Source: Terriglobales bacterium
GTDB lineage: Bacteria; Acidobacteriota; Terriglobia; Terriglobales; Acidobacteriaceae
DNA length: 64,000 nt
NCBI GenBank assembly: GCA_035651995.1
Contig: DASRER010000038.1
Coordinates: forward strand, 1-64,000
Reading direction: 5' to 3'
The notes below the pieces were generated by a model. It did no database searches and was not told the DNA's origin. It saw only the letters and a program-made list of their open reading frames with translations. A program made the translations under genes and the position numbers. This document shows positions 1 through 8,255 of this stretch, in pieces (the stretch's first letter is position 1; every line of letters starts with the position of its first letter).

Positions 1-186
1 GTGGGCGTGAGCAAGCACACGCTGTACTCCTGGAAGGCGAAGTACGGCGGGATGGACGCGACGCAGGCGCAGGAGGCCAAGCAGTTGCGCGACGAGAACA
101 ACCGGCTGCGCAAGCTGGTGGCGGACCTGTCGCTGGACAAGGAAGCGTTGCAGTCGGTGATCCGAAAAAACGGCTGGAGCTCGTAG
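1..186 (+). CDS. IS3-family transposase OrfA, 3' part (N-terminus cut by window edge)
   Basis: The visible 61 residues are the second half of an IS3 OrfA. They comprise the end of the helix-turn-helix (VSKHTLYSWKAKYGGMD) and a leucine-zipper-like coiled coil (LRDENNRLRKLVADLSLDKEAL). A full OrfA is usually near 90 aa, so the GTG at base 1 is probably an internal valine rather than the start. Bases 165-171 read A-AAA-AAC in the orfA frame, a canonical -1 slippery heptamer. Shifting there runs in frame into orfB, giving the OrfAB transposase expected of this family. The TAG stop shares its last base with the GTG of orfB. Confidence 0.85.
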   Translation: MGVSKHTLYSWKAKYGGMDATQAQEAKQLRDENNRLRKLVADLSLDKEALQSVIRKNGWSS

Positions 187-1109
187 TGATGAAGGCAGCT
201 ATCGGGCAGATGAGAAACGAGTACGCCTTCACCGAGCGGCGGGCGTGTCGGCTGCTGCTGTTGGCGGCAGGGACGTTTCGTTATCAGTCGCGTCGCGACG
301 ACGAGCCACTGCGGACGCGGCTGGTGGATCTGGCGCGGGAGCGGCCGCGGTTCGGCTACCGGCGGCTGCACGTGCTGCTGCCGGGGCGCGGGGCGGGCGT
401 GAACCACAAGCGGCTGCATCGGGTGTACCGGGAGGCGGGGCTGGCGTTGCGGCGCAAGCGGCGGAAACACTGTGTGCGCGTGGGCCGGCCGCTGGTCCAG
501 CGTACCGCGGCCAACCAGGAGTGGGCTCTGGACTTCGTGCACGACGTGGTGGAGTGCGGACGCAAGATCCGGGTGCTGACGGTGGTGGATGCCTACACGC
601 GCGAGTGCCTGGCGCTGGAAGTGGACACCAGCTTCGCCTCGCGGCGGGTGACGCGCGTGCTGGACCAGATCATCGGCGAACGCGGCCGGCCGCAAGTGGT
701 GCGCTGCGACAACGGGCCGGAGCTGACCAGCCGCCACTTCCTCGCCTGGGCCATCGAGCGCGGGATCGAGCTGGTGCACATCCAGCCCGGCAAGCCGGTG
801 CAGAACGGCCGGCTGGAAAGTTTCAACGGGAAGCTGCGGGAAGAGTGTCTGCCGGTGAGCTGGTTTCAGAACCTGTTCGACGCGCGCCGCAAGATCGCGG
901 CCTGGCAGAAGGAGTACAACGAAGAACGCCCGCATAGCAGTCTGGGCTACAGAACACCGAAAGAGTTCGCCGCGCAAAGGGCGAGCTTCAACAGAACTGG
1001 AGTGGGGCAAGAGGACTCAAACGCCGTCCCCTTGCCCCACACCCCCATCCCCGCTCACCACGAGGATGGAGTTAACATCAACGTTCGTATTCAGGAGTGT
1101 GCGGAGTAA
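186..1109 (+). CDS. IS3-family transposase OrfB (DDE integrase domain)
   Basis: This is the catalytic half of the IS3 transposase, 307 aa. An HTH-like region (FGYRRLHVLL) is followed by a retroviral-type integrase core. The acidic triad is visible: D in WALDFVHDVV, D in VRCDNGPEL, and E in NGRLESFNGKLREECL, with the usual K/R residues after the glutamate. The terminal HSSLGYRTPKEFA block is also typical. Its frame is -1 relative to orfA, and it probably works as an OrfAB fusion made by ribosomal frameshifting at 165-171. The last 40 residues after KEFA are low in family character and run into the element's terminus. The frame is intact, so the copy could still be active if its left end is present. 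Confidence 0.92.
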   Translation: MMKAAIGQMRNEYAFTERRACRLLLLAAGTFRYQSRRDDEPLRTRLVDLARERPRFGYRRLHVLLPGRGAGVNHKRLHRVYREAGLALRRKRRKHCVRVGRPLVQRTAANQEWALDFVHDVVECGRKIRVLTVVDAYTRECLALEVDTSFASRRVTRVLDQIIGERGRPQVVRCDNGPELTSRHFLAWAIERGIELVHIQPGKPVQNGRLESFNGKLREECLPVSWFQNLFDARRKIAAWQKEYNEERPHSSLGYRTPKEFAAQRASFNRTGVGQEDSNAVPLPHTPIPAHHEDGVNINVRIQECAE

Positions 1110-1668
1110 GGGGGCAGGTCATATCAACATTTCGTTCAGCAGTTTTGGAACGGCGGATGCGCAGATTTTTCTTACGACTGCAACACTGACCAACAGGAAC
1201 GGCCCAGTTAACGGTCAGACGCGTGAAAACTTCTTTGGTGTTCCTACCAACATTGCTGATATCAGCGTCTTTACCATTGCGGACCAAGTTCAAGCATCCA
1301 GCGTCGACAAGACGCTACAGAACATCGGTTTTGCAATCGGACAAGTAGCTGCGCATGAGATTGCGGCGCACATCATGGGGGGCGGGACAATTCCGGAGTT
1401 TGATAGTCTTGACCTGCTCAAAGAAGGCTGGGACGCAAATAAGCTGCTAGATGATCGCGTCGGCATTTTTCCAGGCGATGCAAAGAGGCTGAATGGCGTA
1501 TGCAAGAAGTGGCATCCGAAGAAGCCGCCGAATCGTTTGCTGCCGGTCGGTTACTTTGACCTATTGCGGTTATTTCTGATCGCAGGTGATGATGATGGTG
1601 GAATGGGCGACCACACGGGGTGGTGTCCGAACTGTCCAGTACCACCGCTACGCATTCGCGGGAAATAA
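1066..1668 (+). CDS. 5'-truncated gene fused to IS end; uncharacterised protein with HEIAAH motif
   Basis: The open frame starts at an ATG inside the IS (1066), but genuine host-gene sequence begins only after the IS end at 1121. The first 18 codons are therefore transposon-derived and the original N-terminus is lost. The remaining ~180 aa have no family I recognise. A segment IGQVAAHEIAAHIMGG resembles a zincin helix, but the spacing is HExxxH rather than HExxH, so metalloprotease activity is doubtful. The C-terminus has an HTGWCPNCP cysteine pair. Base composition is clearly lower in GC than the core genes further on. A membrane-anchored ankyrin protein follows 36 bases later on the same strand. 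Together this suggests a horizontally acquired island, possibly the C-terminal end of a larger secreted or polymorphic protein. Function is unknown. Confidence 0.5.
   Translation: MELTSTFVFRSVRSKGAGHINISFSSFGTADAQIFLTTATLTNRNGPVNGQTRENFFGVPTNIADISVFTIADQVQASSVDKTLQNIGFAIGQVAAHEIAAHIMGGGTIPEFDSLDLLKEGWDANKLLDDRVGIFPGDAKRLNGVCKKWHPKKPPNRLLPVGYFDLLRLFLIAGDDDGGMGDHTGWCPNCPVPPLRIRGK
1110..1121 (+). repeat. Right terminal inverted repeat of the IS3-family element
   Basis: GGGGGCAGGTCA ends here. Its outward reading TGACCTGCCCCC begins with the TG expected for IS3 termini. Beyond 1121 base composition falls and the host gene begins. The partner repeat is outside the window. Confidence 0.6.
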
Positions 1669-1704
1669 CGCGAGATAAGAAGACAAGAGCCAGGCTAATC
1701 AACG

Positions 1705-2475
1705 ATGATAAAGGGCGACCATTTTCAGAAGCGGCACTGGCAGCACAGATCACGAGCTGTCGCACTGTTACTGGCGTGCTGTGTTCTGCTTGGTTATTAC
1801 ATCTACTCATTATCGACGAGCGAACCTCCCGTACTCCACTACCGGGCAGACTTTGAATGGGATGCGAGTCGAGGGTTCCTCGGGTTTACGTTAAGCGGCC
1901 GCCCGGAGCCGAACAATCCCGTTTGGCTCTTCTTAGTGGAACTGCAAGTTAAGCCCATTCTAACGCGATATCTTCGACAAATCGGGTGGGATCGAATAAA
2001 CGGTTCAGCTCCGGTCAGCGTGCTAGCCGTTATACCGGTTGCGAAACCTCAGCAGCTTGGGGGCGATGGAGCCGCCTTGGAGGATCCCACTGTTACGCCG
2101 CTCATGAAGGCAGCGAAACGTGGAGACCGAGACGCCGTTCGCCACCTGATAACTGAAGGCGGCGTCGCCGTCGACTCAACCGACCAAAGCAGGCGAACAG
2201 CTTTGCTCTATGCTCTCTTGTACGGTTGCGCGGACATAGGCGTGGTCCGCACGCTGCTCGCCGCCGGTGCTGACCCGAACTCCAGAGACAGGTCGGGTCG
2301 GACACCGCTCTTACTGGCCGTTCGCGAATCCAATCCTGGTATCGTGCGAGTGCTACTCGAAGGAGGCGCGGATCCCAACGTCCAGGATCAACAAGGTTAC
2401 ACCCCTCTTGCGAACGCGCGATATTGGAGGCAGGAAGAAAACGCGCAACTCCTGCAGCAATTCGGTGCAAGATAG
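1705..2475 (+). CDS. Membrane-anchored ankyrin-repeat protein
   Basis: 256 aa. An N-terminal hydrophobic helix (about 17-36, ALLLACCVLLGYYIYSL) after a basic stretch suggests a single-pass anchor. Residues ~37-125 are unassigned. From ~128 there are ankyrin repeats with clear signature pieces: TPLMKAAKRGDRDAVRHLI, TALLYALLYGCADIGVVRTLLAAGADPN, TPLLLAVRESNPGIVRVLLEGGADPN and TPLANARYWRQEENAQLL. Ankyrin stacks bind proteins. The gene sits 36 bases behind a truncated possible effector-type gene, so it could have been its partner or immunity protein, but that is inference. Base composition is lower in GC than the core genes, matching the island. No strong Shine-Dalgarno sequence is visible upstream of the ATG. 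Confidence 0.8.
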   Translation: MIKGDHFQKRHWQHRSRAVALLLACCVLLGYYIYSLSTSEPPVLHYRADFEWDASRGFLGFTLSGRPEPNNPVWLFLVELQVKPILTRYLRQIGWDRINGSAPVSVLAVIPVAKPQQLGGDGAALEDPTVTPLMKAAKRGDRDAVRHLITEGGVAVDSTDQSRRTALLYALLYGCADIGVVRTLLAAGADPNSRDRSGRTPLLLAVRESNPGIVRVLLEGGADPNVQDQQGYTPLANARYWRQEENAQLLQQFGAR

Positions 2476-3049
2476 ACTAGACGTGTCTCGCGGCGAGGCG
2501 AATTCCGGCGGGCACATCAGCAACGCGTTTTCTTAGTCAGGTTTGCAGGGCAGGGCCTTCGGCGGGAGTAGATACGTTTTTGCGTAACGTACAGGATCAC
2601 GGCGATATGCACGCTGCTGGATGGGCTCGTCGGCAGTAGATAATCGCAGCGCGGCTGATTCTGATACAAGCCCTGTGGACCCCCCCCACTGACTCTCGTC
2701 TGCGGAGCCTCTGGGATTGAAACGGCAGGAGTTCAGGGAGAGAAGAGCGTGAGGAGAAGGGCTGGCGGATGCGGCGGAAAGAACCTGGGGAGCGGAGCCC
2801 CGAGGCCGAAGGCGAGGGGCGGAGCGAGAGCCTTGGGCCGAGGCGATGCAAAACGGCAACGGGGACAGACGTTTGATGCTGGGAAGCGGTAGATACCGGC
2901 AGCCGACCATTCAATGCTGCGGCGCAGCCCCGGCAGAAACGCCGGTTCAAGCAACATCAGGCCGGCGCGGAGAAACACCTAGCCCTCAACGGCCGACCTC
3001 AGCAGCCGTTTTCGCTCACGCGAAACATCCCGATGTGCTTGATTTTGAT
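2476..3049. other. 574-base intergenic region, no gene supported
   Basis: Several short frames exist on the minus strand, but none shows a recognisable family, a ribosome site or coding-like composition. There is a purine-rich stretch around 2700-2840. The tail of one minus-strand frame (about 2536-2640) has a protein-like end (RRDPVRYAKTYLLPPKALP), which might be a decayed gene terminus; I do not recognise it. The region lies between the low-GC island and a tRNA gene, a common place for integration scars, but I see no clear attachment repeat. Confidence 0.4.
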
Positions 3050-3126
<77 letters not shown>

Positions 3127-3211
3127 ACACTTGGCAGGAAAAAACGCGGGATGGCATCGCTGCGACCAGCTCGCGACTGATTCCCTCGCGGCGGGCAAAC
3201 GATGACGTTTG

Positions 3212-3220
3212 ATTATAGCA
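3212..3220 (-). promoter_or_regulatory. Extended -10 promoter for tRNA-Pro
   Basis: The minus strand reads TGCTATAAT, a perfect TATAAT preceded by the TGn extension. It lies about 85 bases upstream of the tRNA 5' end. No good -35 hexamer is present at 17 bases, which fits an extended -10 promoter. The rest of 3127-3453 between the tRNA and purM holds no gene I can support. Confidence 0.55.
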
Positions 3221-3453
3221 AAACTGCTTGACTGCGATGTTGTGGTACTGCGAGCGGATGTCCGCGCCTGAAAACAGGTGAGCCGGCGTCATCTCATTGT
3301 GCTCGAGTCCTGAGTTCACTCACCTGCAATCCTGACCGGGTCAGCATCCCGCAGAATGCTAGAATAAATGACCTTCTGCCCGCGAATGCGCTTCCGGTGC
3401 GGCTGCGAGGACGAGCGCATTCTGGCATTCTTCAGGGACCTGAGCCTTTGGCC

Positions 3454-4500
3454 GTGAGACCCAGCCAACCCGTTCCGCTCACCTACGCCGATGCCGGCGT
3501 GGACATTGAGCGCGCGCAGCGCACCAAGCAGCGCATCAAGTACCTGGCGCACAAGACGTTCACGCGGAACGTGCTCAGCGAGATTGGCGGGTTCGGCGGC
3601 ATGTTCTCGCTCGACAAGAAAAAATTCCGCGATCCGGTGCTGGTTTCCAGCGTTGACGGCGTCGGCACCAAGCTGAAGCTGGCGTTCGAGCTGAACCTGC
3701 ACCATACGATCGGCGGCGACCTGGTGAACCACTGCGTGAACGACATTGCCGTGCAGGGCGCGACGCCGCTCTTCTTCATGGACTACTTCGCCACCGGCAA
3801 GCTCGACCCCGAGATCGCCGAGAAGGTCGTGACCGGAATCGCTGAAGCGTGCAAGCAGAACGGCGCGGCGCTCATCGGCGGCGAAACGGCTGAGATGCCC
3901 GGCTTTTACTCGAACGGCGAGTACGACATCGCCGGATTCATTGTCGGCATAGTCGACCGCGAGCGCATCCTCACCGGCGACGCGGTGCAAGCGGGCGACA
4001 TACTGGTCGGTCTGCCTTCGACCGGGCTGCACACCAATGGATATTCGCTCGCGCGCAAGCTGCTCTTTCAGGTGGCGCGTTATTCGCCGGAAACTTACGT
4101 GAACGAGCTGAGGAACAAGGTCGGCAGCGAGCTGATGCGCACGCACAAGAGCTATTGGCCGCTGCTGCGGCGGCTGCTCGAGGCCGACGCGATCTCAGCC
4201 GCGGCGCACATCACCGGCGGCGGAATTACGGAGAACCTGCCGCGCGTGCTGCCCAAAGGGACAGCGGCGCTGGTCGAACGCGGCACCTGGCCCATTCCGC
4301 CGATCTTCGAGCATCTGCAGCGCATCGGCTCGATCGAACAGGCCGAGATGTTTCGCACGTTCAACATGGGTATTGGCATGATCCTCGTTGCGCCGAGCAA
4401 GAAGTTCAAGAAGGTGCAGGCTGCGCTCGACCGGGCCGGCGAAAAGAGCTACACCATCGGCCGCGTCATCAAGGGCGAGCGCAAGGTCCACTACAGCTAG
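3454..4500 (+). CDS. purM: Phosphoribosylformylglycinamidine cyclo-ligase (AIR synthetase)
   Basis: Fifth step of purine synthesis: ATP-dependent ring closure of FGAM to AIR, in the cytosol. The start is placed at GTG 3454, giving 348 aa, the normal family length (an upstream in-frame GTG at 3397 would add 19 residues before the conserved region). Family blocks are clear: TYADAGVDIERA near the N-terminus, VSSVDGVGTKLKLA, GGDLVNHCVNDIAVQGA, GGETAEMPGFY (about 143-153), LPSTGLHTNGYSLAR, and HITGGGITENLPRVLP. The first-half and second-half domains of the AIR synthase fold are both complete. purN follows 124 bases later on the same strand, so the two purine genes may be co-transcribed. No operator was seen. 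Confidence 0.96.
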   Translation: MRPSQPVPLTYADAGVDIERAQRTKQRIKYLAHKTFTRNVLSEIGGFGGMFSLDKKKFRDPVLVSSVDGVGTKLKLAFELNLHHTIGGDLVNHCVNDIAVQGATPLFFMDYFATGKLDPEIAEKVVTGIAEACKQNGAALIGGETAEMPGFYSNGEYDIAGFIVGIVDRERILTGDAVQAGDILVGLPSTGLHTNGYSLARKLLFQVARYSPETYVNELRNKVGSELMRTHKSYWPLLRRLLEADAISAAAHITGGGITENLPRVLPKGTAALVERGTWPIPPIFEHLQRIGSIEQAEMFRTFNMGIGMILVAPSKKFKKVQAALDRAGEKSYTIGRVIKGERKVHYS

Positions 4501-4501
4501 G

Positions 4502-4539
4502 TCATCCGGCGAGCTGATCATCCGGCGAGCTGATCATCC
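4502..4539 (+). repeat. Short tandem repeat between purM and purN
   Basis: Two perfect 16-base copies of TCATCCGGCGAGCTGA (4502-4517 and 4518-4533) are followed by a partial third (TCATCC). They start one base after the purM stop. Each unit contains AGCTGATCA-like symmetry only across junctions, and I see no function. Confidence 0.7.
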
Positions 4540-4624
4540 CTAGCAGCAGCTGTTTGCGATGGCACTTTCTGTGCCGGACATGAACTCCTCCGCGCCTCCG
4601 TGTCTCGGCGGTTAGAATCATTCC

Positions 4625-5257
4625 GTGAAACGTCTCGGCATTCTGATTTCCGGGCGCGGTTCGAACTTCGAGGCTATCGCCGACTCCGTTGCCGCGGGCC
4701 GCATCGCGGCTGAGATCGCGGTGGTGATCTCGAACCGCGCCGACGCCGCCGGCGTTGAAGCGGCGCGACGTCGCGGGCTGAACTCGCTGGTCATTCCATC
4801 GAAAGGACGCATTCGCGAGGAGCACGAGCGCGACGTGATTGCCGCGCTCCGGCGGCACAGCGTTGACCTGGTTTGCTTGGCGGGTTACATGCGGCTGCTC
4901 TCGCCGGTGTTCGTGAACGCGTTCCCTCAGCGCATCCTGAACATTCACCCCTCGCTGCTGCCCGCGTTTCCCGGCATGGACGCCCAGAAGCAGGCGTTGG
5001 AGTACGGCGCACAAGTGTCGGGCTGCACCGTGCACTTCGTGGACGAAAGCCTCGACGGCGGTCCGATCATCGTGCAGCGGCCCGCTCCGGTCTTGCCGGG
5101 CGACGACGAGCACACGCTCGCGGCACGCATCCTCGAGCAGGAGCACATCGCTTACACCGAAGCGATCAACATCGTGCTCCACGGCAATTACCGCATCGAG
5201 GGGCGGCGCGTGATCGCCGGTAAAGCGCCTGCACCGGCGACTCCGACGCGAGGGTGA
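4625..5257 (+). CDS. purN: Phosphoribosylglycinamide formyltransferase (10-formyl-THF dependent)
   Basis: Third step of purine synthesis: transfers the formyl group from 10-formyl-tetrahydrofolate to GAR. 210 aa from a GTG start, close to the usual 190-215. The N-terminal phosphate-binding loop ISGRGSNFEAI is intact. The catalytic Asn and His are in ILNIHPSLLPAFPG (about 106 and 108), and the Asp is in VHFVDESLDGGPII (about 144). It lies behind purM. The short gap with tandem repeats shows no promoter I can name. A TATAAT follows just after its stop and probably belongs to tyrS. Confidence 0.96.
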   Translation: MKRLGILISGRGSNFEAIADSVAAGRIAAEIAVVISNRADAAGVEAARRRGLNSLVIPSKGRIREEHERDVIAALRRHSVDLVCLAGYMRLLSPVFVNAFPQRILNIHPSLLPAFPGMDAQKQALEYGAQVSGCTVHFVDESLDGGPIIVQRPAPVLPGDDEHTLAARILEQEHIAYTEAINIVLHGNYRIEGRRVIAGKAPAPATPTRG

Positions 5258-5274
5258 TTGCTGCTCTCGCCCTC

Positions 5275-5280
5275 TATAAT
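5275..5280 (+). promoter_or_regulatory. -10 element (TATAAT) for tyrS
   Basis: A perfect TATAAT sits 26 bases before ATG 5306. Transcription would begin near 5287, after the earlier in-frame candidates at 5258 and 5279. This supports 5306 as the tyrS start. The -35 region is poor. Confidence 0.45.
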
Positions 5281-5305
5281 GAAGAAAACGAAACGAAGAA
5301 ATCTC

Positions 5306-6553
5306 ATGGCTGAATTTGCTCCCGTCGAGCAGCAACTCGAATACCTGCGCAAAGGCGCGTCGGAGATCATCCGCGAAAACGAACTGCGGGAACGGCTGGA
5401 ACACTCGCGCAAGAACGGCTCGCCGCTGCGCGTCTATGCCGGCTTCGACCCGACCGCGCCCGACCTGCACCTGGGCCATACTGTCCTGCTGCGGAAGATG
5501 AAGCACTTCCAGGACCTGGGGCACACGGTCATCTTCCTGATCGGCGACTTCACCGCCATGATCGGCGACCCGACCGGGCGCAACGTGACGCGTCCGCCGC
5601 TGAGCGATGCCGAGATCACCAGGAACGCGCGCACCTACCTCGAGCAGGTGTTCAAGATCCTCAGCCCGGTTAAGACCGAGATCCGGCGCAACAGCGAGTG
5701 GTTCAGCAAGTTCAGCGCCGCTGACTTCGTGCGCCTGTCGGCGAAGTACACGGTGTCGCAAATGCTCGAACGCGAAGACTTCCACCAGCGCTTCCAGGAG
5801 GAGAAACCGATTGCGCTGCACGAGCTGCTCTATCCGCTGGCGCAGGGCTACGACTCGTATGCGCTCAAGTGCGACGTGCAGCTGGGCGGGAACGACCAGA
5901 AGTTCAATCTGCTCGTGAGCCGCGAGATCCAGCGCGCGTACGGCTGCGCGGCGCCGCAGATCGTAATCACCATGCCGCTGCTCGAGGGCACCGACGGCGT
6001 GCAGAAAATGTCGAAGTCGTACGGCAACTATATCGGCATCACCGAAGCGCCGCTGGAGATGTACGGCAAGCTCATGTCCATCTCCGACGAGCTGATGTGG
6101 CGCTACTGGGAGCTGCTCACCGATACCTCCATGACCGCGATCGAAGGCATGCGCAAGCAGGCGGCGAGCGGCAAGCTGCATCCCATGAAGATCAAGAAGG
6201 GGCTGGCAGCGAAGATCGTGGCCGACTTCCACTCGGAAGACGCCGCGAAGCAGGCGTCCGAGGACTGGGAGAAGCAGTTCCAGAAGCGCGAAGTGCCCGA
6301 GAGTGTGGAGACGGTAGCGGTGAAGTACGACGACGTCGCTGCGCAGAGCACGAATGGCCATGCGATCAAGCTGGACAAACTTCTTGCCCGCGCGGGACTG
6401 GCCGAGTCAGTCAGCGACGGCCTGCGCAAGATCAAGCAGAACGCGGTGCGCGTTGACGGGCAGGTACACGCCCAGCCGGTGATGCCGGTAAAGCTGCCGA
6501 GCGAGTTCACGCTGCGCGTGGGGAAGCTGCTGCGCAAAGTCTCGATCTCGTGA
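5306..6553 (+). CDS. tyrS: Tyrosyl-tRNA synthetase
   Basis: Class I aminoacyl-tRNA synthetase charging tRNA-Tyr. Starting at ATG 5306 ([10 protein letters not shown]) gives 415 aa, normal for the family; longer starts are disfavoured by the TATAAT at 5275. The HIGH-type signature is HLGH (55-58) within [14 protein letters not shown]. The tyrosine/ATP site contains [20 protein letters not shown], and the KMSKS loop is at about 234-238. The C-terminus carries an S4 RNA-binding domain ([22 protein letters not shown]). All catalytic motifs are present. No T-box or other leader is visible, as expected outside Firmicutes. Confidence 0.96.
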   Translation: MAEFAPVEQQLEYLRKGASEIIRENELRERLEHSRKNGSPLRVYAGFDPTAPDLHLGHTVLLRKMKHFQDLGHTVIFLIGDFTAMIGDPTGRNVTRPPLSDAEITRNARTYLEQVFKILSPVKTEIRRNSEWFSKFSAADFVRLSAKYTVSQMLEREDFHQRFQEEKPIALHELLYPLAQGYDSYALKCDVQLGGNDQKFNLLVSREIQRAYGCAAPQIVITMPLLEGTDGVQKMSKSYGNYIGITEAPLEMYGKLMSISDELMWRYWELLTDTSMTAIEGMRKQAASGKLHPMKIKKGLAAKIVADFHSEDAAKQASEDWEKQFQKREVPESVETVAVKYDDVAAQSTNGHAIKLDKLLARAGLAESVSDGLRKIKQNAVRVDGQVHAQPVMPVKLPSEFTLRVGKLLRKVSIS

Positions 6554-6950
6554 ACGAAATTCGCCCCCTCCTTCCCGGACGATCATTTCTTCAGTGTCCC
6601 GGCCGGCTTCTTACGAACGGCCGCCAAGCCCGTCCGCTGCTGTTCGAAATTTTCAACATTGACGTCCGATTGATGTGAGCGTGTGGGCGGGGCGGCTCAC
6701 GCCCGGCTCTCTCCTTCGTCCGCACGGGCATGTTGCCGGTGATCGATTACAGGTTAGCACTGCCGTCAGGCGCTCCGGTGGGCGCGACGTAGAAAGTCCC
6801 AAATTCTGTGTGCTCTGCCACCCGCAAATCTACGGCTTCCTTCGGCTCCCCGTAGTGTCAGGGGGATGGAACATGGGGGACTTCACAGGTTGTTTCCCGG
6901 TCGTGCGAGCAGCAAGAATGTTCTTGAAGAACGCCCCAGGAGGTCGCGCC
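6554..6950. other. 397-base intergenic region upstream of the SYLF-domain gene
   Basis: The frame of the following gene stays open back to 6675, but the codons before 6951 look non-coding and there is no ribosome site there. A GGCCGG/CGGCCG pair near 6600-6630 could form a weak hairpin after tyrS, without a T-run. I see no other feature. Confidence 0.4.
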
Positions 6951-8009
6951 ATGCTGCGTGTCGTTTCTCTTCTGCTCTGGATGGGTCTGGCGGCCTCAGC
7001 GCTCGCGCAATCGCAATCATCGCAGCAAACCGGACCCGTTCCGCCTCCACAGCCGCCTGACGTGACACAGCAGCAGCCCGCTTCGAGCGCTGCCTCGGCA
7101 GCAACTCCCCCCAGCGCGCAATCAACTCCGGCCGGCACGCAATCAGCGCCCGGCACGGCCGCGCCACAGAGCGACCAGCCGCAACATCCCGCGGTGGGAA
7201 CGCAGGTCCTGCCGGGCCTTCAAAAGGGCGCAGACACCACGTCGGACGCGAACAAGACCGAGCTCCCGGAGAGCGACCGGCTCGACGCTGAGAGCCAGCG
7301 CCTGGAGGCTGACCTAGAGAAAATCGAAGCCAGGCGCCAGATGCTTGAACTGGAGCAGAAGACCGACGATCGCCTGAAAGAGTCGCGTGCGTTGCTCAAC
7401 GAACTGCTGAACGGCCCGACGAAGATCCCGAACTCCATGCTCAACGGGGCAAAGTGCGTCGTCGTAATTCCCGCTGTGAAAAAGGCTGCCGTCGGCTTCG
7501 GCGGAAAGTACGGGCGCGGCGTCATGTCGTGCCGCCTGGGCGACGAATACGATGGAAACTGGAGCGCTCCCTCCATGTACGCGTTGGAAGGCGGAAACTT
7601 TGGCTTGCAGATCGGCCTCGAATCGACCGACCTGGTACTGCTGATAATGAACGGCCGCGGCGCTGATTCGCTCCTGGGCAGCAAGTCAAAACTGGGGGGC
7701 GATCTCTCGGTTGCAGCCGGGCCCTGGGGCCGGACCGCCGAGGCTTCCACCGATCTTGCCATGCGCGCCAAGATTCTGGCGTACTCGAGAGCGCACGGGA
7801 TTTTTGCCGGCGTATCGCTCGATGGATCGACGTTGCGACCCGATGAGGACGCCAACACCGCTCTCTACAAGCGGGACCTTTCGGCGCGGCAAATCGTCCG
7901 CAGCGGACGGGTACCCATCCCCAGAAACGCGGCGCCCCTGATTCGGCTTCTGAGCGAATCAACCAGCGCAGCCTCAGGCTCGAGCGCGCAAGCCATCGAG
8001 CGCAAGTAA
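6951..8009 (+). CDS. Secreted SYLF (YSC84/DUF500) lipid-binding-domain protein
   Basis: 352 aa. The start at ATG 6951 is fixed by AGGAGGT 10 bases upstream and by the signal peptide that follows (LRVVSLLLWMGLAASALAQ). Residues ~20-110 are a Gln/Pro/Ala/Ser-rich linker, then a charged helix. From ~140 comes a SYLF domain with its usual blocks: LLNGPTKIPNSMLNGAKCVVVIP, FGGKYGRGVMSCR, and later KSKLGGDLSVAAGPWGR and AYSRAHGIFAGVSLDGS. SYLF domains bind phosphoinositides in eukaryotes; bacterial versions are secreted or envelope proteins of unclear role. It ends convergent to a response regulator gene. Confidence 0.9.
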   Translation: MLRVVSLLLWMGLAASALAQSQSSQQTGPVPPPQPPDVTQQQPASSAASAATPPSAQSTPAGTQSAPGTAAPQSDQPQHPAVGTQVLPGLQKGADTTSDANKTELPESDRLDAESQRLEADLEKIEARRQMLELEQKTDDRLKESRALLNELLNGPTKIPNSMLNGAKCVVVIPAVKKAAVGFGGKYGRGVMSCRLGDEYDGNWSAPSMYALEGGNFGLQIGLESTDLVLLIMNGRGADSLLGSKSKLGGDLSVAAGPWGRTAEASTDLAMRAKILAYSRAHGIFAGVSLDGSTLRPDEDANTALYKRDLSARQIVRSGRVPIPRNAAPLIRLLSESTSAASGSSAQAIERK

Positions 8010-8255
8010 ACTCTCACTGCAGTGTCCGGTTCCGAGCGCCCGCCGCTCGCCGATACCGCCGCCCTCCAACGCGCGGAAGCGCGAGCCATCTGCCATCGCC
8101 CGGCGGTTCCCTTCATTCTTGCGGAGGCGGAAGTTGCGGCGGCGGCGCTGTGCCCGGCTGCGCCGCAGCCGCCTAAAGCGGAAGAGGCGCTGCTTGCCGA
8201 GCAGCAGCAACGGATTGACGCATCGCGAGCGGCCTCAGATGCGGCCGCGGTGTCG

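Larger units (their letters stand above)
1..1121 (+). mobile_element. IS3-family insertion sequence (IS407/IS51-like), right part; left end outside window
   Basis: Two overlapping transposase frames are followed by a terminal sequence GGGGGCAGGTCA ending at 1121. Read from outside, this is TGACCTGCCCCC, the type of terminus seen in IS407-like IS3 elements. The orfB stop codon (1107-1109) abuts this end. The left terminus lies before base 1, so target duplication and exact length cannot be checked. The element has inserted into the gene read from 1122 onward. Family placement is from the orfA/orfB organisation and the DDE motifs; subgroup placement is from memory of terminal sequences and is less sure. 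Confidence 0.85.

Noticed and set aside
1354-1371. HEIAAH as a zinc metalloprotease active site
   Set aside because: The spacing is HExxxH, not HExxH, and no downstream third ligand can be assigned, so enzymatic function is not called.
2533-2978. Overlapping minus-strand frames between the ankyrin gene and tRNA-Pro
   Set aside because: No family, no ribosome site, and several frames are open at once, as expected by chance in purine-biased sequence.
4502-6361. 619-codon minus-strand frame opposite purN and tyrS
   Set aside because: Antisense shadow of two clear housekeeping genes.
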